Shown here: piece by piece, positions 21,863-30,339 of the stretch
How the letters are laid out: each line of letters begins with the position of its first letter
Numbering within the stretch: the first letter of the stretch is position 1
Origin: UBA6770 sp965661115
GTDB taxonomy: Bacteria > Bacteroidota > Bacteroidia > Flavobacteriales_G > Salibacteraceae
Length of the DNA: 31,733 nt
Direction: 5' to 3'
Assembly: GCA_965661115.1 (NCBI GenBank)
Contig: CBFICO010000017.1
Span: 1 to 31,733 of the forward strand
Made by a program: the position numbers and the translations under genes
The notes under the pieces: generated by a model
Databases searched by the model: none
Told to the model about the DNA's origin: nothing
Seen by the model: the letters and a program-made list of their open reading frames with translations, nothing else

Positions 21863-22596
21863 ATGAAAAAGGAAAAAGTAAGGTTAAAACTCACCTACTC
21901 TTGTAATCAAAATAGAACGACCTTGAAGGATTCAACACGGAAAAATTTTGTTCCAAATGCTCCAAAAATGTTACTAGCCTAATAGGTAAAAGTGACTTTG
22001 AAATTCTACAATTATTGGAAGACGGTTATAAATGCGTCCGGCTTAGTGAAAAGCAATTAAACAAGAATTATTTCATTCACACACCTTCAAAAGACTTACA
22101 ATTAACGTCTTATAAGTCGTTGGCTCTAGCAACCTTAAACTTCTATGGATTGAATAGTGAAGCTTCTGAAATAAACAACTTTTTACTATCACCAAGCGCA
22201 GTTCAGACCGAGTTTGATAGTAACTCAACTCCAAATTTGCAATCAAAAGGTGACTCTACCCTTAATCGGATAAAAGGTAATGTGAGCAGCGATGCAACCA
22301 ATGAACCGCTTCCGTTTGTGAACATACTTATTGCAAACTCAACAAATGGTACAACTACAGATTTTGACGGGAATTTCGAATTACAGATTCCAGATAATCT
22401 AAAAAAAGATACAGTTACCATTCAGCTGTACATGGTTGGCTATGACAATCGCATAGTGCATTTAACTGAAAAAGACTTTCATAACGGGTTTCTCTCTGTC
22501 AAACTAAAAGAAAACCTCAGTATTTTAACAGGTTCTGTGGTGATAATTAAAGGGGACAAAAAGAGAAATAGAAGGAATAGAAAAAGAAGACATTAG
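21863..22596 (+). pseudogene. Frameshifted carboxypeptidase-regulatory-like domain protein
   Basis: The ATG at 21863 starts MKKEKVRLKLTYSCNQN, which is lost after about 17 codons. The continuation is in the next frame from 21916: DLEGFNTEKFCSKCSKNVTSLIGKSDFEI, then ED-GYKCVRLSEKQLNKNYF. Together these form the familiar Bacteroidota N-terminus C-x-x-N-W-x-x-(M/L)...F-C-x-x-C-x-K-x-V...S-D-x-E-I...C-x-R-x-x-x-x-Q-L. At the join, one base is missing and the expected Trp codon reads TAG (21913-21915). The remainder contains a CarboxypepD_reg-like strand domain (KGNVSSDATNEPLPFVNILI, TTTDFDGNFELQIP) and a very basic end. The repaired protein would have about 244 residues. The TTG at 22015 opens only the latter part. 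Confidence 0.7.
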
Positions 22597-22675
22597 GTTA
22601 AGCTTACTTCTCCCTATTTTCGTTGGGAAAACTCATTGAAACAATTATAAACTCTCGAAGGTATATCTCAATAAT

Positions 22676-24331
22676 TTGAGTCGCTCACAAATCGTTTACT
22701 TATCACCTGATAGCAATCACGAAATTCCAGAAACGCTGGATTATCCACATTTTTACACGCCTAGCAGCGTAGCACAAAAAGCTGCAAAACAGCTCCAAGA
22801 TCAGTTAAAACTGAAAACCGCTTGGCTAATCACCGAAAGTAAAGGGCGCATGTTTGGTATATTGGTAGTAAAGGATAAAGAAGGTCGTTTAACCTACTTA
22901 TCGGCTTACTCGGGTGAGTATCAGGCAGCACTCCATATAATTCCTTTTGTACCTTCAGTTTACCAACTACCAAAGGGAGATGAATTTAAAGAAATGGCGG
23001 GGATTAACGCTATTAGCGCTGAGATCAATAAAATTCAACAAAGCTCCAGATACATTAGGGCAAAAGATAACTTGCACAAGATTGAAAAAGAAGCAAAAGC
23101 AGCTATTCTGGCTAAAAAACAGGAGGCAAAAAAAGCCAAAGCTGCGCGTGACCAGATCCGTAAAAAAGCGCTTGATCTTCCAACTATAGAAAGAGAAAAA
23201 TTATTGAATGAATTAGCGCAACAGAGTACCCATGCTGGAATGGACCTCAGAAGGTTTACCCGAGCAGAAAACCTTAAACTGGAGAAAGCTCAGCAAACTT
23301 TTGATGAGTATGTGGAGAAAATAAACAAGCTCAAAAAATTGCGCAAAAGCAAATCGGCTGAACTGCAAGACGAAATTTTTAAGGCCTTTATATTTTACAA
23401 CGCTCAGGGTAAAACCAAGGATGTAAAAATGGTATTTAATGATTTTGGCGTTGAAGACCCTCCTGCTGGTGCTGGGGAGTGTGCTGCCCCTAAACTTTTT
23501 CATTATGCATTTAAAAATAACCTAACCCCCATTGCATTGGCGGAGTTTTGGTGGGGACCTTCACCTAATTCTGAAATACGAGAACACGGTAAGTTCTACC
23601 CTGCTTGCAAACGAAAATGCGAACCAATTCTGAAATTTATGCTCGAGGGTATTGCCGTAGAACCCAATCCGCTACTAAAAAATTACGGAGCCAATAAGCA
23701 ATTGGAATTATTGTATACAGATGAATACCTAGTGGTAATTAACAAACCGGAAGGCTTGCTTTCTGTTCCGGGCAAAACTATTCTCGATTCCGTTCAAACT
23801 CGGATTCAGAAAAGCTATCTATATGCAACTGGACCTTTGATTGTGCACCGCTTAGACCAAGATACTTCGGGAATTATGATTGTAACACTCAAGAAAGAGG
23901 TGCATAAAACTTTACAGCAGCAGTTTTTAGAAAGAAGTATTCAAAAAACCTATGTAGCTCTATTAGATGGTGAAGTTTCTGAGCAATGTGGTAAAATTGA
24001 TTTGCCATTAATTTTGGACATAAACCACAGACCTATGCAAAAAGTCGATTTTAAATATGGTAAAAATGCGGTCACTGAATTCAACGTAATAGATAAAAAT
24101 GCAAAACATACTTTAATCGAATTGAAACCCATCACAGGCCGATCACACCAACTGAGGGTTCATTGCGCTCACAAACTAGGACTTCATGCGCCAATTGTTG
24201 GTGACAATTTGTACGGCAATCGCACAGAAAGATTACATCTGCACGCTCAAAAAATTCGGTTTACGCATCCCGTAACTCAAGAGGAATTGCTTTTTGAAAC
24301 CAAAACACCTTTTGGTCTTAGAAAATTATAA
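22676..24331 (+). CDS. RluA-family pseudouridine synthase with long N-terminal extension
   Basis: The catalytic domain is at the C-terminus (about residues 340-551): LLYTDEYLVVINKPEGLLSVPG, then HRLDQDTSGIMIV with catalytic Asp394, KTYVALLDG, and the RSHQLRVHCA block. The preceding 330 residues carry a helical, Lys/Ala/Glu-rich coiled-coil stretch (about 115-240) and a conserved-looking block GECAAPKLFHYAFKNNLTPIALAEFWWG with CKRKC after it. Long RluA homologues of about 550 residues with this extension are known in Bacteroidota and some gammaproteobacteria. The RNA target, rRNA or tRNA, is not determined by sequence. The start is TTG at 22676, with no in-frame ATG nearby upstream. A TATTTTCG box lies at 22615-22622. 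Confidence 0.82.
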   Translation: MSRSQIVYLSPDSNHEIPETLDYPHFYTPSSVAQKAAKQLQDQLKLKTAWLITESKGRMFGILVVKDKEGRLTYLSAYSGEYQAALHIIPFVPSVYQLPKGDEFKEMAGINAISAEINKIQQSSRYIRAKDNLHKIEKEAKAAILAKKQEAKKAKAARDQIRKKALDLPTIEREKLLNELAQQSTHAGMDLRRFTRAENLKLEKAQQTFDEYVEKINKLKKLRKSKSAELQDEIFKAFIFYNAQGKTKDVKMVFNDFGVEDPPAGAGECAAPKLFHYAFKNNLTPIALAEFWWGPSPNSEIREHGKFYPACKRKCEPILKFMLEGIAVEPNPLLKNYGANKQLELLYTDEYLVVINKPEGLLSVPGKTILDSVQTRIQKSYLYATGPLIVHRLDQDTSGIMIVTLKKEVHKTLQQQFLERSIQKTYVALLDGEVSEQCGKIDLPLILDINHRPMQKVDFKYGKNAVTEFNVIDKNAKHTLIELKPITGRSHQLRVHCAHKLGLHAPIVGDNLYGNRTERLHLHAQKIRFTHPVTQEELLFETKTPFGLRKL

Positions 24332-24389
24332 TACTGAATACAGTGCTTATATAATTTTCAGGATAACACAATAATTGCTTGTAATTAAC

Positions 24390-25859
24390 CTACTCCCCCA
24401 GCAACTTTTTATACTCAGCAAAATTATGTCTAGCAACCTGTCTTCCTAATTCCAATCCGGCTACGTTATCTGCCTGTATGTGATATCCACCCAATACCCT
24501 TGACATTCCAGCCATTTCAGCTGCTTCGGTAAATGTTGGAAAATGTAAAGTAACCGTATCTCCAAAGTTGTTTGGTTCGGTCATAATACCAGGTACCAAA
24601 TTAACGCTTGAGCCAAACTCGTCGCTTCCTTTAAACAAGCGCAATGCTTCGGCACAACCACCACTAATGGTACTATGCCCAGATGCATAGCTAGGAAATG
24701 GTGGGCAAAGGAAAACAGCAGGAGAATAAGGTCGCCACATTTCTCCTGGAATTTCGTCTTTCCATCCCTCTACTTCGCCAGCCCAACCTTTAATGGTTTT
24801 ACCCTTAAACTGTTCATGAACTAAGGCGTAAGGTCTAGCATAATCGTAAAACATTTTTGAGTCCCAGTTGGCAATAAACCCATCCATTGCTACACTCTCT
24901 ACTAAGAAATACATCTTAACATCTTCGTCTAAAGTATGATTATCTCTAATAGAAACTTCTTGAGCAAAAAGTAACCAATGTCCACCTTGTTGAACCGATT
25001 GAGGTCCATCTCGCATGAACTCAACTAAAGCTCTTTGCTCATCAGTAAGGTTGGCTTGTAAATCGACAACCTCTTGTACTTCTTTCTTCAACAGTTCTGA
25101 GCCGTAATATGGTGGAGGCCCAGGTCGAAACTGGTTAGCTGAATCTAACAACAAAGGTTTTACTTTTTGCCAGTAAGGAGTTAGGCAACTCGGGGCATAC
25201 TTTCCTCCTTGACCATCACTGAAATATTTAGGCTGCCAACGGTTAATATCGGTATTGTCGTCTGGCGGATTTACTGGTTCATACCCAGTATAATCCTTGT
25301 AAGCCATACCATTAGTTAATTCTCCATACTGATTGCTACCATCACTTTTTCGCGCATCGATAATTGTTTGTGCAACCAAATTACCAAGTCCAGCAGCAGT
25401 GGCTGGATCCAAGGAATTATTTGTTGGGTCGTAGCCCATTTCCTGCATTCGTTTTTTCCAAATAAGAGAATCAGAAAAATAATATTCATTCATTGCTCGA
25501 TAAGCAGCATAACTAATTGCTTCTCGTTTATTGGCTAATGACCTTGATTCAGTTGGAACACGTTCTATTCCTTTTGCTATTGCTGGGGTCGCCTTATCAT
25601 CAAATCGGGTCCATGTATCAAACATGGCGGTCATTATAAGACCTAAATATCTAGATGTTATAGTTGGTCTTGGTTTAAATCGTTCGGTATCGTATGCGGT
25701 GCCCTCAAGAGCTATTTTCCCCCATTTATAGACGACATTATTCTTTCCTCTTGGGACATTTTCTACGTCTGAAGTGAACTTATTTTTTTGGGACTCAATA
25801 TTTTCTGTTGAGCAACCCAAAAGAGTAATTAGCCCGATATAAACCAGTGATTTTCTCAT
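24390..25859 (-). CDS. Vanadium-dependent haloperoxidase / PAP2-superfamily lipoprotein
   Basis: The protein has 489 residues. A lipoprotein signal ends in LLGC (Cys16). The vanadate/phosphate site of the VHPO-PAP2 superfamily is complete: K335 and R342 in SKMFYDYARP, S393-G-H395 in PFPSYASGHSTISGG, and R454/H460 in SRVLGGYHIQADNVAG. These correspond to the Lys-Arg, Ser-Gly-His and Arg-His residues of vanadium chloro- and bromoperoxidases and acid phosphatases. The length and the WDSKMFYDYARP and LGGYHI sequences fit the haloperoxidase branch better than short PAP2 phosphatases. It is likely anchored in the outer membrane or periplasm. Oxidation of bromide or iodide is inferred only. The start is ATG at 25859 with a -7 box at 25882. 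Confidence 0.85.
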   Translation of the reverse strand: MRKSLVYIGLITLLGCSTENIESQKNKFTSDVENVPRGKNNVVYKWGKIALEGTAYDTERFKPRPTITSRYLGLIMTAMFDTWTRFDDKATPAIAKGIERVPTESRSLANKREAISYAAYRAMNEYYFSDSLIWKKRMQEMGYDPTNNSLDPATAAGLGNLVAQTIIDARKSDGSNQYGELTNGMAYKDYTGYEPVNPPDDNTDINRWQPKYFSDGQGGKYAPSCLTPYWQKVKPLLLDSANQFRPGPPPYYGSELLKKEVQEVVDLQANLTDEQRALVEFMRDGPQSVQQGGHWLLFAQEVSIRDNHTLDEDVKMYFLVESVAMDGFIANWDSKMFYDYARPYALVHEQFKGKTIKGWAGEVEGWKDEIPGEMWRPYSPAVFLCPPFPSYASGHSTISGGCAEALRLFKGSDEFGSSVNLVPGIMTEPNNFGDTVTLHFPTFTEAAEMAGMSRVLGGYHIQADNVAGLELGRQVARHNFAEYKKLLGE

Positions 25860-25881
25860 GTTATATTTACTTTTTCATAAA

Positions 25882-25889
25882 CAAATGTA
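25882..25889 (-). promoter_or_regulatory. -7 promoter element of the haloperoxidase-like gene
   Basis: On the - strand this reads TACATTTG, an exact TAnnTTTG match and the same octamer as at ispH and rplS. It is 22 bases upstream of the ATG. Confidence 0.55.
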
Positions 25890-26070
25890 TTTAATTGTTC
25901 TGTGACCCTTATTCTTTATTAAAAGATATTACATAATAACCGTGTGGATGGTCAAGGTTTAATCGCCTTTAATTGATAATCCATTTCGCTTGATAAAATC
26001 TGTGATGAATATCATAAATTTAACAAACTCAATTTCAGATATTTGACACAAATAAACGTTCACCTAAAAT

Positions 26071-26292
26071 TTGAATTATGAAAAAAATATGGGCTCTGCC
26101 GATATAGTAATTAGAATAGTAGTCGCGCTAATTATTGCTGGTTTATACTTCACTGAAATGATTCCAGGAACAATAGGGATTGTGCTTATGGTTTTAGCTG
26201 CAATATTTGTCCTAACTAGTTTTATAAGTTTCTGTCCGTTATATATGCCATTTGGAATAAGCACTTGTAAAACCAAAGAGACTAAAGCATAA
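26071..26292 (+). CDS. DUF2892 (YgaP-type) small inner-membrane protein, disturbed start
   Basis: The mature sequence matches the DUF2892 pattern: N-M-G-S-A-D-I-V-I-R, a first membrane helix (IVVALIIAGLYFTEMIPG), a second (IGIVLMVLAAIFVLTSFI) and the conserved FCPLYMPFGISTCK ending. The family normally starts MKKNMG. Here an ATG at 26078 is followed by seven A and leads out of frame after three codons, reading MKKIWALPI and then a stop. Eight A would give MKKNMGSAD. The in-frame options as given are TTG at 26071 (MNYEKNMGS) and ATG at 26089. Which is used cannot be decided from sequence. A terminator follows the stop. Confidence 0.65.
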   Translation: MNYEKNMGSADIVIRIVVALIIAGLYFTEMIPGTIGIVLMVLAAIFVLTSFISFCPLYMPFGISTCKTKETKA

Positions 26293-26310
26293 CAGATAAT
26301 TTATGGAGAT

Positions 26311-26344
26311 AATAAAAGCACCCTTCAGTTGCTTTTATTGTTTT
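26311..26344 (+). terminator. Intrinsic terminator after the DUF2892 gene
   Basis: AATAAAAGCA (26311-26320) and TGCTTTTATT (26330-26339) form a perfect 10-bp stem with a 9-base loop, followed by GTTTT. Confidence 0.75.
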
Positions 26345-26396
26345 GAGTCTCTTTAAATTAAGATACTACCTTCGACAATTGCTAAAAATCAAATCA

Positions 26397-26707
26397 ATGG
26401 AGAAAAAACTCTACGATACTATCGGCAACGAATTTGCAGTTATGCACCAAACCAGACATAGCAATATGTTTGGAAAACCCTGTCTAAAATTAACGGCAAG
26501 GCATTTTGCACATTTTATAAAGATCAAATGGTATTCAAAATTGGCACTGAACAAATATTTAAAGCATTAGAAAAATATCAGGGGGTAGTTAATTGGGATC
26601 CGTCTGGCAATAACAGAACGATGAAAGATTGGTTACAGGTGCCGTTTGAATACCACGAGGATTGGAGAGTGCTTGCAAAAAATGCACTGGAATATGTCGA
26701 GAAATAA
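26397..26707 (+). pseudogene. Frameshifted small TfoX/YjbR-superfamily-like protein
   Basis: The ATG at 26397 gives MEKKLYDTIGNEFAV, then HSNMFGKPCLK, and leaves the frame at the A-run 26486-26489. In the next frame the protein continues as INGKAFCTFYKDQMVFKIG, then NWDPSGNNRTMKDWLQVPF and HEDWRVLAKNALEYVEK, ending at 26707. Adding one A to the four-A run joins the parts into a 103-residue protein. The pattern M-F-G-K-P-C-L-K...G-K-A-F...M-V-F-K...M-K-D-W-L-Q-V-P...W...A is that of small proteins of the TfoX N-terminal/YjbR superfamily, which have no established biochemical activity. As given, only the first 30 or so residues are native. Confidence 0.7.
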
Positions 26708-26786
26708 TTTGAAATATCTGTTTAAAATTATTCGGCGAAAAGGAATTCAGTACTCAATCGGCTATATTAATTCAATCCTAAATTTT

Positions 26787-27200
26787 TCAGAAACTACGCA
26801 GCGCCAACTCGTAACTTTTTAAACCAAAACCAGCAACAACACCTTTACAGTTTTTAGCCATTAAGCTTTGATGGCGTATAGTCTCTTCACGAGCGTAAAC
26901 GTTAGAAATATGCACCTCAATTACTGGAGTTTCAATAGCCGCAATAGCATCTGCAATTGCAACTGAAGTGTGCGTGTATCCACCGGCGTTAAACACAATT
27001 CCATCAATCGAAAAACCAACTTCTTGTAATTTGTTTACCAACTCCCCTTCAACATTACTCTGGTAATAGTCAAGCTCAAGTTCCGGAAACATTTGCTCCA
27101 GCTCTTTATAATAATCCTCAAATGAAGTGGATCCGTAAATTTCTGGTTCGCGTTTTCCTAAGAGGTTAAGGTTTGGGCCATTTAGAATAAGTATCCTCAT
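26787..27200 (-). CDS. aroQ: Type II 3-dehydroquinate dehydratase
   Basis: This enzyme carries out the third step of the shikimate pathway: 3-dehydroquinate to 3-dehydroshikimate. The protein has 137 residues, slightly below the usual 145. Motifs are clear: ILILNGPNLNLLGKREPEIYGS with catalytic Tyr22, YQSNVEGELV, FNAGGYTHTSVAIADAI and EVHISNVYAREETIRHQS with the substrate-binding histidines and arginine. The ATG is at 27200. It lies divergent to xerD, and no other shikimate genes are in the window. Confidence 0.95.
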   Translation of the reverse strand: MRILILNGPNLNLLGKREPEIYGSTSFEDYYKELEQMFPELELDYYQSNVEGELVNKLQEVGFSIDGIVFNAGGYTHTSVAIADAIAAIETPVIEVHISNVYAREETIRHQSLMAKNCKGVVAGFGLKSYELALRSF

Positions 27201-27225
27201 TTGTTTGTTAACGTTTATAATGCCT

Positions 27226-27233
27226 CAAAGGTA
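27226..27233 (-). promoter_or_regulatory. -7 promoter element of aroQ
   Basis: On the - strand this reads TACCTTTG, an exact TAnnTTTG match, 25 bases upstream of the aroQ ATG. Confidence 0.5.
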
Positions 27234-27265
27234 GCACATTGCGGGTTTATGGTTTTATTTGATTA

Positions 27266-28183
27266 ATGGATGCCGCAGGATTATTAAAAGGTTTCAAACG
27301 CTATTTAACGTTAGAGAGGTCGCTATCTAAACACTCTGTAGAAGCCTATTTAGCTGACGTAAATAAATTGTACCAATACCTTGATACGGTACCGAATTCA
27401 AAAAGCATTTTAAAACTAGAACTGAATGATCTGCGCAACTTTTTACAGTGGCTCAACGAATTCAGCATATCCCCTACCACACAAGCCCGAATTGTTAGTG
27501 GTATTAAGTCATTTTACAACTATCTACTTTTAGAAGAAATCATTATTTCAGATCCGTGCGAATTACTTGAAGCTCCAAAAATTGGCCGTAAACTTCCAGT
27601 TACTTTGTCCATAGAAGAAATTGACGCTATAGAGGCTGCTATCGATCTAAGTAAACCAGAAGGAGCCAGAAACAAAGCCATTATAGAAACCTTGTACAGT
27701 TGTGGCTTGCGTGTAACCGAATTGCTTACACTCAAAATTAGCAACCTGTATATCGACGAAGGATTTGTGAGGGTTATTGGTAAAGGTGATAAAGAACGAT
27801 TGGTACCTATTGGCGCAAGTGCGTTAAAATACATTTCTATTTACCTCAACGAGGTACGCGTGCACTTGAATATCCAACCTAAAAACGAGGATTTTGTCTT
27901 TTTAAATAAACGAGGAGCAAAATTGTCGAGAGTTATGGTGTTCAATATTGTAAAAGACTTGGTGGAACGAGCGGGAATAGATAAGGTGGTGTCGCCGCAC
28001 ACTTTTCGCCACTCGTTTGCTACCCACTTGGTTGAAGGTGGTGCAGATTTGCGCGCAGTGCAAGAAATGTTGGGTCACGAATCCATTACAACAACTGAAA
28101 TTTATACGCATTTAGATCGTCAATATTTAAGACAAACCATTACAGATTTTCATCCCAGACAAATACAGCAACGCAATGCATAG
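27266..28183 (+). CDS. xerD: Site-specific tyrosine recombinase XerD-like
   Basis: This is a 305-residue tyrosine recombinase of the XerC/XerD type. The N-terminal SAM-like core-binding domain is at residues 1-100 (LERSLSKHSVEAYLADV, ISPTTQARIVSGIKSFYNYLLLEE). The catalytic domain is complete: Arg149 (CGLRVTELL), Lys173 (GKGDKERLVP), His245 and Arg248 (SPHTFRHSFATHL), His271 (LGHESITTTEIYTHL) and nucleophile Tyr280. XerC/D resolve chromosome dimers at dif near FtsK. The sequence and length fit a housekeeping Xer protein and not a mobile-element integrase, and there are no phage or transposon genes nearby. XerD is chosen over XerC from the overall pattern only. The ATG is at 27266. Its stop overlaps the CotH gene by 8 bases. 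Confidence 0.85.
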   Translation: MDAAGLLKGFKRYLTLERSLSKHSVEAYLADVNKLYQYLDTVPNSKSILKLELNDLRNFLQWLNEFSISPTTQARIVSGIKSFYNYLLLEEIIISDPCELLEAPKIGRKLPVTLSIEEIDAIEAAIDLSKPEGARNKAIIETLYSCGLRVTELLTLKISNLYIDEGFVRVIGKGDKERLVPIGASALKYISIYLNEVRVHLNIQPKNEDFVFLNKRGAKLSRVMVFNIVKDLVERAGIDKVVSPHTFRHSFATHLVEGGADLRAVQEMLGHESITTTEIYTHLDRQYLRQTITDFHPRQIQQRNA

Positions 28184-30335
28184 AATTCTATTAGCATTTG
28201 TCCTGCTATTTCCCTATCTGCTTCATAGCCAGTCCGTGCAATGCTGGGAAATGGTAGTTGACGCACAAGATACGTGGCGCTATTTTGTGGGAAACGCTGA
28301 GCCACCTGGTAATTGGTTCACAACGGGTTTTAACGATCAAGCATGGCAACAAGGAAAAGGTGGTTTTGGTTACGATGATAACGATGACAACACCATTATC
28401 CCTCCCGCTTATTCAGTATATCTTAGAAAAGAGTTTAACCTTACGGATACAGCGGTTATTGAGGCAATTACGCTCTGCGCCGATTACGACGACGCCTTTG
28501 TAGCGTACCTAAATGGAGTTGAAATAGCTCGCACCAATATCACCAGCATGCAACAAAGACCAAGATTTAACGATACTGCAACAACTCCGAGAGAAGCGAA
28601 AATGTATCAAGGTAAAAAACCTGAGTTGTACACGTTAGATAAAAAAGATTGGCAGCAACAGCTTAAACTGGGGAACAATTTACTGACCGTTCAAGTGCAC
28701 AATGTGAGTTTTTCTTCTTCAGATATGTCAGCGCTTTTTTTTTTAATGATCGGAAGTTCCGATAATGTTTCTAGGTATAGACCTCCACCTTCTTGGTTTC
28801 CGAAACCTTTAACGTCCTCCAATTTACCCCTGCTGATTATAAACACTAGTGGAACAGCAATTCCTGATGAACCAAAAATTAAAGCCACATTGGGCATAAT
28901 TGATAACGGAAAAGGAAACAGAAATAAAGTAACCGATCCTTTTACAACTTACGATGGAAGGATTGCAATTGAAACCAGAGGGTCTTCTTCTCAAAAGTTT
29001 CCTAAGAAAAACTACGGTTTTGAAACCCGGTTACAAAATGATTCGAATAACAACGTGCTGCTTTTGGGACTTCCTAGAGAAAACGATTGGATTGTACACG
29101 GCCCTTACAGCGACAAAACATTAATGCGCAATGTACTGGCGTATCATATTGGCGAATCCACAGGAGAATATACTCCACGCACAAGATGGTGTGAGCTTAT
29201 AATAAACGGTAATTATGAAGGACTTTACGTACTTACTGAAAAAATAAAAAGAGATAAATACCGCGTAAATATTGATGAATTAACTCCTGATGCAGTGTCA
29301 GGACTCGGCATTACAGGTGGGTATATTTTTTCGGTAGACAGAAATGATGCTGGCCCTGGCACAGGGTGGGAATCGCCTTATGCGCCAAAACCATTTTATC
29401 GATATAGAGAACCAAATGCTGACGAATTAGTTCCAGCGAAAAAAACTTATCTCCAAGACTATGTAACCCTTTTTGAGCAGACTATGGAAAACGACCCTAA
29501 TACTGATAAGTACAACGATTTTATAGATGTAGATTCATGGGTAAACTACTGGTTAGCTACTGAAGTTTTTAAACACATTGATAATTTCAAATTCAGTTTT
29601 TACATGCACAAACACCGATCTGATAAAGGTGGAAAAATTCATTTTGGACCACTGTGGGACTTAAACTTAGCGTTTGGAAACTATGATTTTGGACAAAACC
29701 CAGACCCAAACAACTGGTCATATGTATGGGCAAAACAAAAAATATTAAGACCTCATTGGGTGGTCGCTTTGTCTGAAAACCCAGAGATACAGAGTAAAAT
29801 TAAATGCCGTTGGAAAGAGCTGAGATCCGATTCCTGGAGTACTGAAAACCTAATGCGCTTCATCGACCAAAACGCTGTACAAATTGAAGAGGCCCGTGTT
29901 CGAAATTTTGAACGTTGGGATATACTGGGCAAATACGTTTGGCCCAATGATTTTGTAGGAAATACTTATGAAGAAGAACTCAATCATTTAAAAACATGGC
30001 TTACAAATCGATTAACTTGGCTTGATGAAAATATGTTTGGAACCTGCACTGAAATAAAACCTCCGGTTAGTGTATCGGAGCCTGTTTCTAATAAAGACAT
30101 TCTACTCTACCCTAACCCAATTAAAAATGAGCTTACCGTTTACTTTAAGAATGCAATGATTAATACACCCAGTGTACGTATTCATAATACAATGGGAAAA
30201 GAAGTTTTAAAGGAAGATTTAAGTACCTTTTCCATTAACAAGCTTGATGTCGCCTCCTTGACAACGGGCGTGTACCATTATCAGATATTTGAGGATCAAA
30301 AATTGATTAAAACAGGCAAGCTAATTAAAGAGTAG
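28176..30335 (+). CDS. Secreted CotH-kinase-domain protein with type IX sorting domain
   Basis: The protein has 719 residues. A signal peptide (MHRILLAFVLLFPYLLHSQS) is followed by a galactose-binding-like beta domain (about 20-190, with QAWQQGKGGFGYDDNDDNT and YDDAFVAYLNGVEIAR). The CotH kinase-like domain covers about 215-610: RGSSSQKFPKKNYGFE, NDWIVHGPYSDKTLMRN, CELIINGNYEGLYVLTEKIKRDK, GGYIFSVDRND and GPLWDLNLAFGNYDFGQ. The C-terminus is a T9SS type A sorting domain (ILLYPNPIKNELTVYF, VRIHNTMGKEV, LTTGVYHYQIF, and a basic end). CotH proteins are atypical protein kinases in Bacillus spore coats. The WDLNLAFGN motif holds the metal-binding Asp-Asn. Substrates here are unknown, and the surface location is inferred from the sorting domain. 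It overlaps xerD by 8 bases. Confidence 0.87.
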   Translation: MHRILLAFVLLFPYLLHSQSVQCWEMVVDAQDTWRYFVGNAEPPGNWFTTGFNDQAWQQGKGGFGYDDNDDNTIIPPAYSVYLRKEFNLTDTAVIEAITLCADYDDAFVAYLNGVEIARTNITSMQQRPRFNDTATTPREAKMYQGKKPELYTLDKKDWQQQLKLGNNLLTVQVHNVSFSSSDMSALFFLMIGSSDNVSRYRPPPSWFPKPLTSSNLPLLIINTSGTAIPDEPKIKATLGIIDNGKGNRNKVTDPFTTYDGRIAIETRGSSSQKFPKKNYGFETRLQNDSNNNVLLLGLPRENDWIVHGPYSDKTLMRNVLAYHIGESTGEYTPRTRWCELIINGNYEGLYVLTEKIKRDKYRVNIDELTPDAVSGLGITGGYIFSVDRNDAGPGTGWESPYAPKPFYRYREPNADELVPAKKTYLQDYVTLFEQTMENDPNTDKYNDFIDVDSWVNYWLATEVFKHIDNFKFSFYMHKHRSDKGGKIHFGPLWDLNLAFGNYDFGQNPDPNNWSYVWAKQKILRPHWVVALSENPEIQSKIKCRWKELRSDSWSTENLMRFIDQNAVQIEEARVRNFERWDILGKYVWPNDFVGNTYEEELNHLKTWLTNRLTWLDENMFGTCTEIKPPVSVSEPVSNKDILLYPNPIKNELTVYFKNAMINTPSVRIHNTMGKEVLKEDLSTFSINKLDVASLTTGVYHYQIFEDQKLIKTGKLIKE

Positions 30336-30339
30336 TATT

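Noticed and set aside
27266..28183. XerD-like gene as sign of a mobile integrase or genomic island
   Set aside because: The length and catalytic pattern fit housekeeping XerC/D. There are no att-like direct repeats, no adjacent tRNA and no phage or transposon genes.
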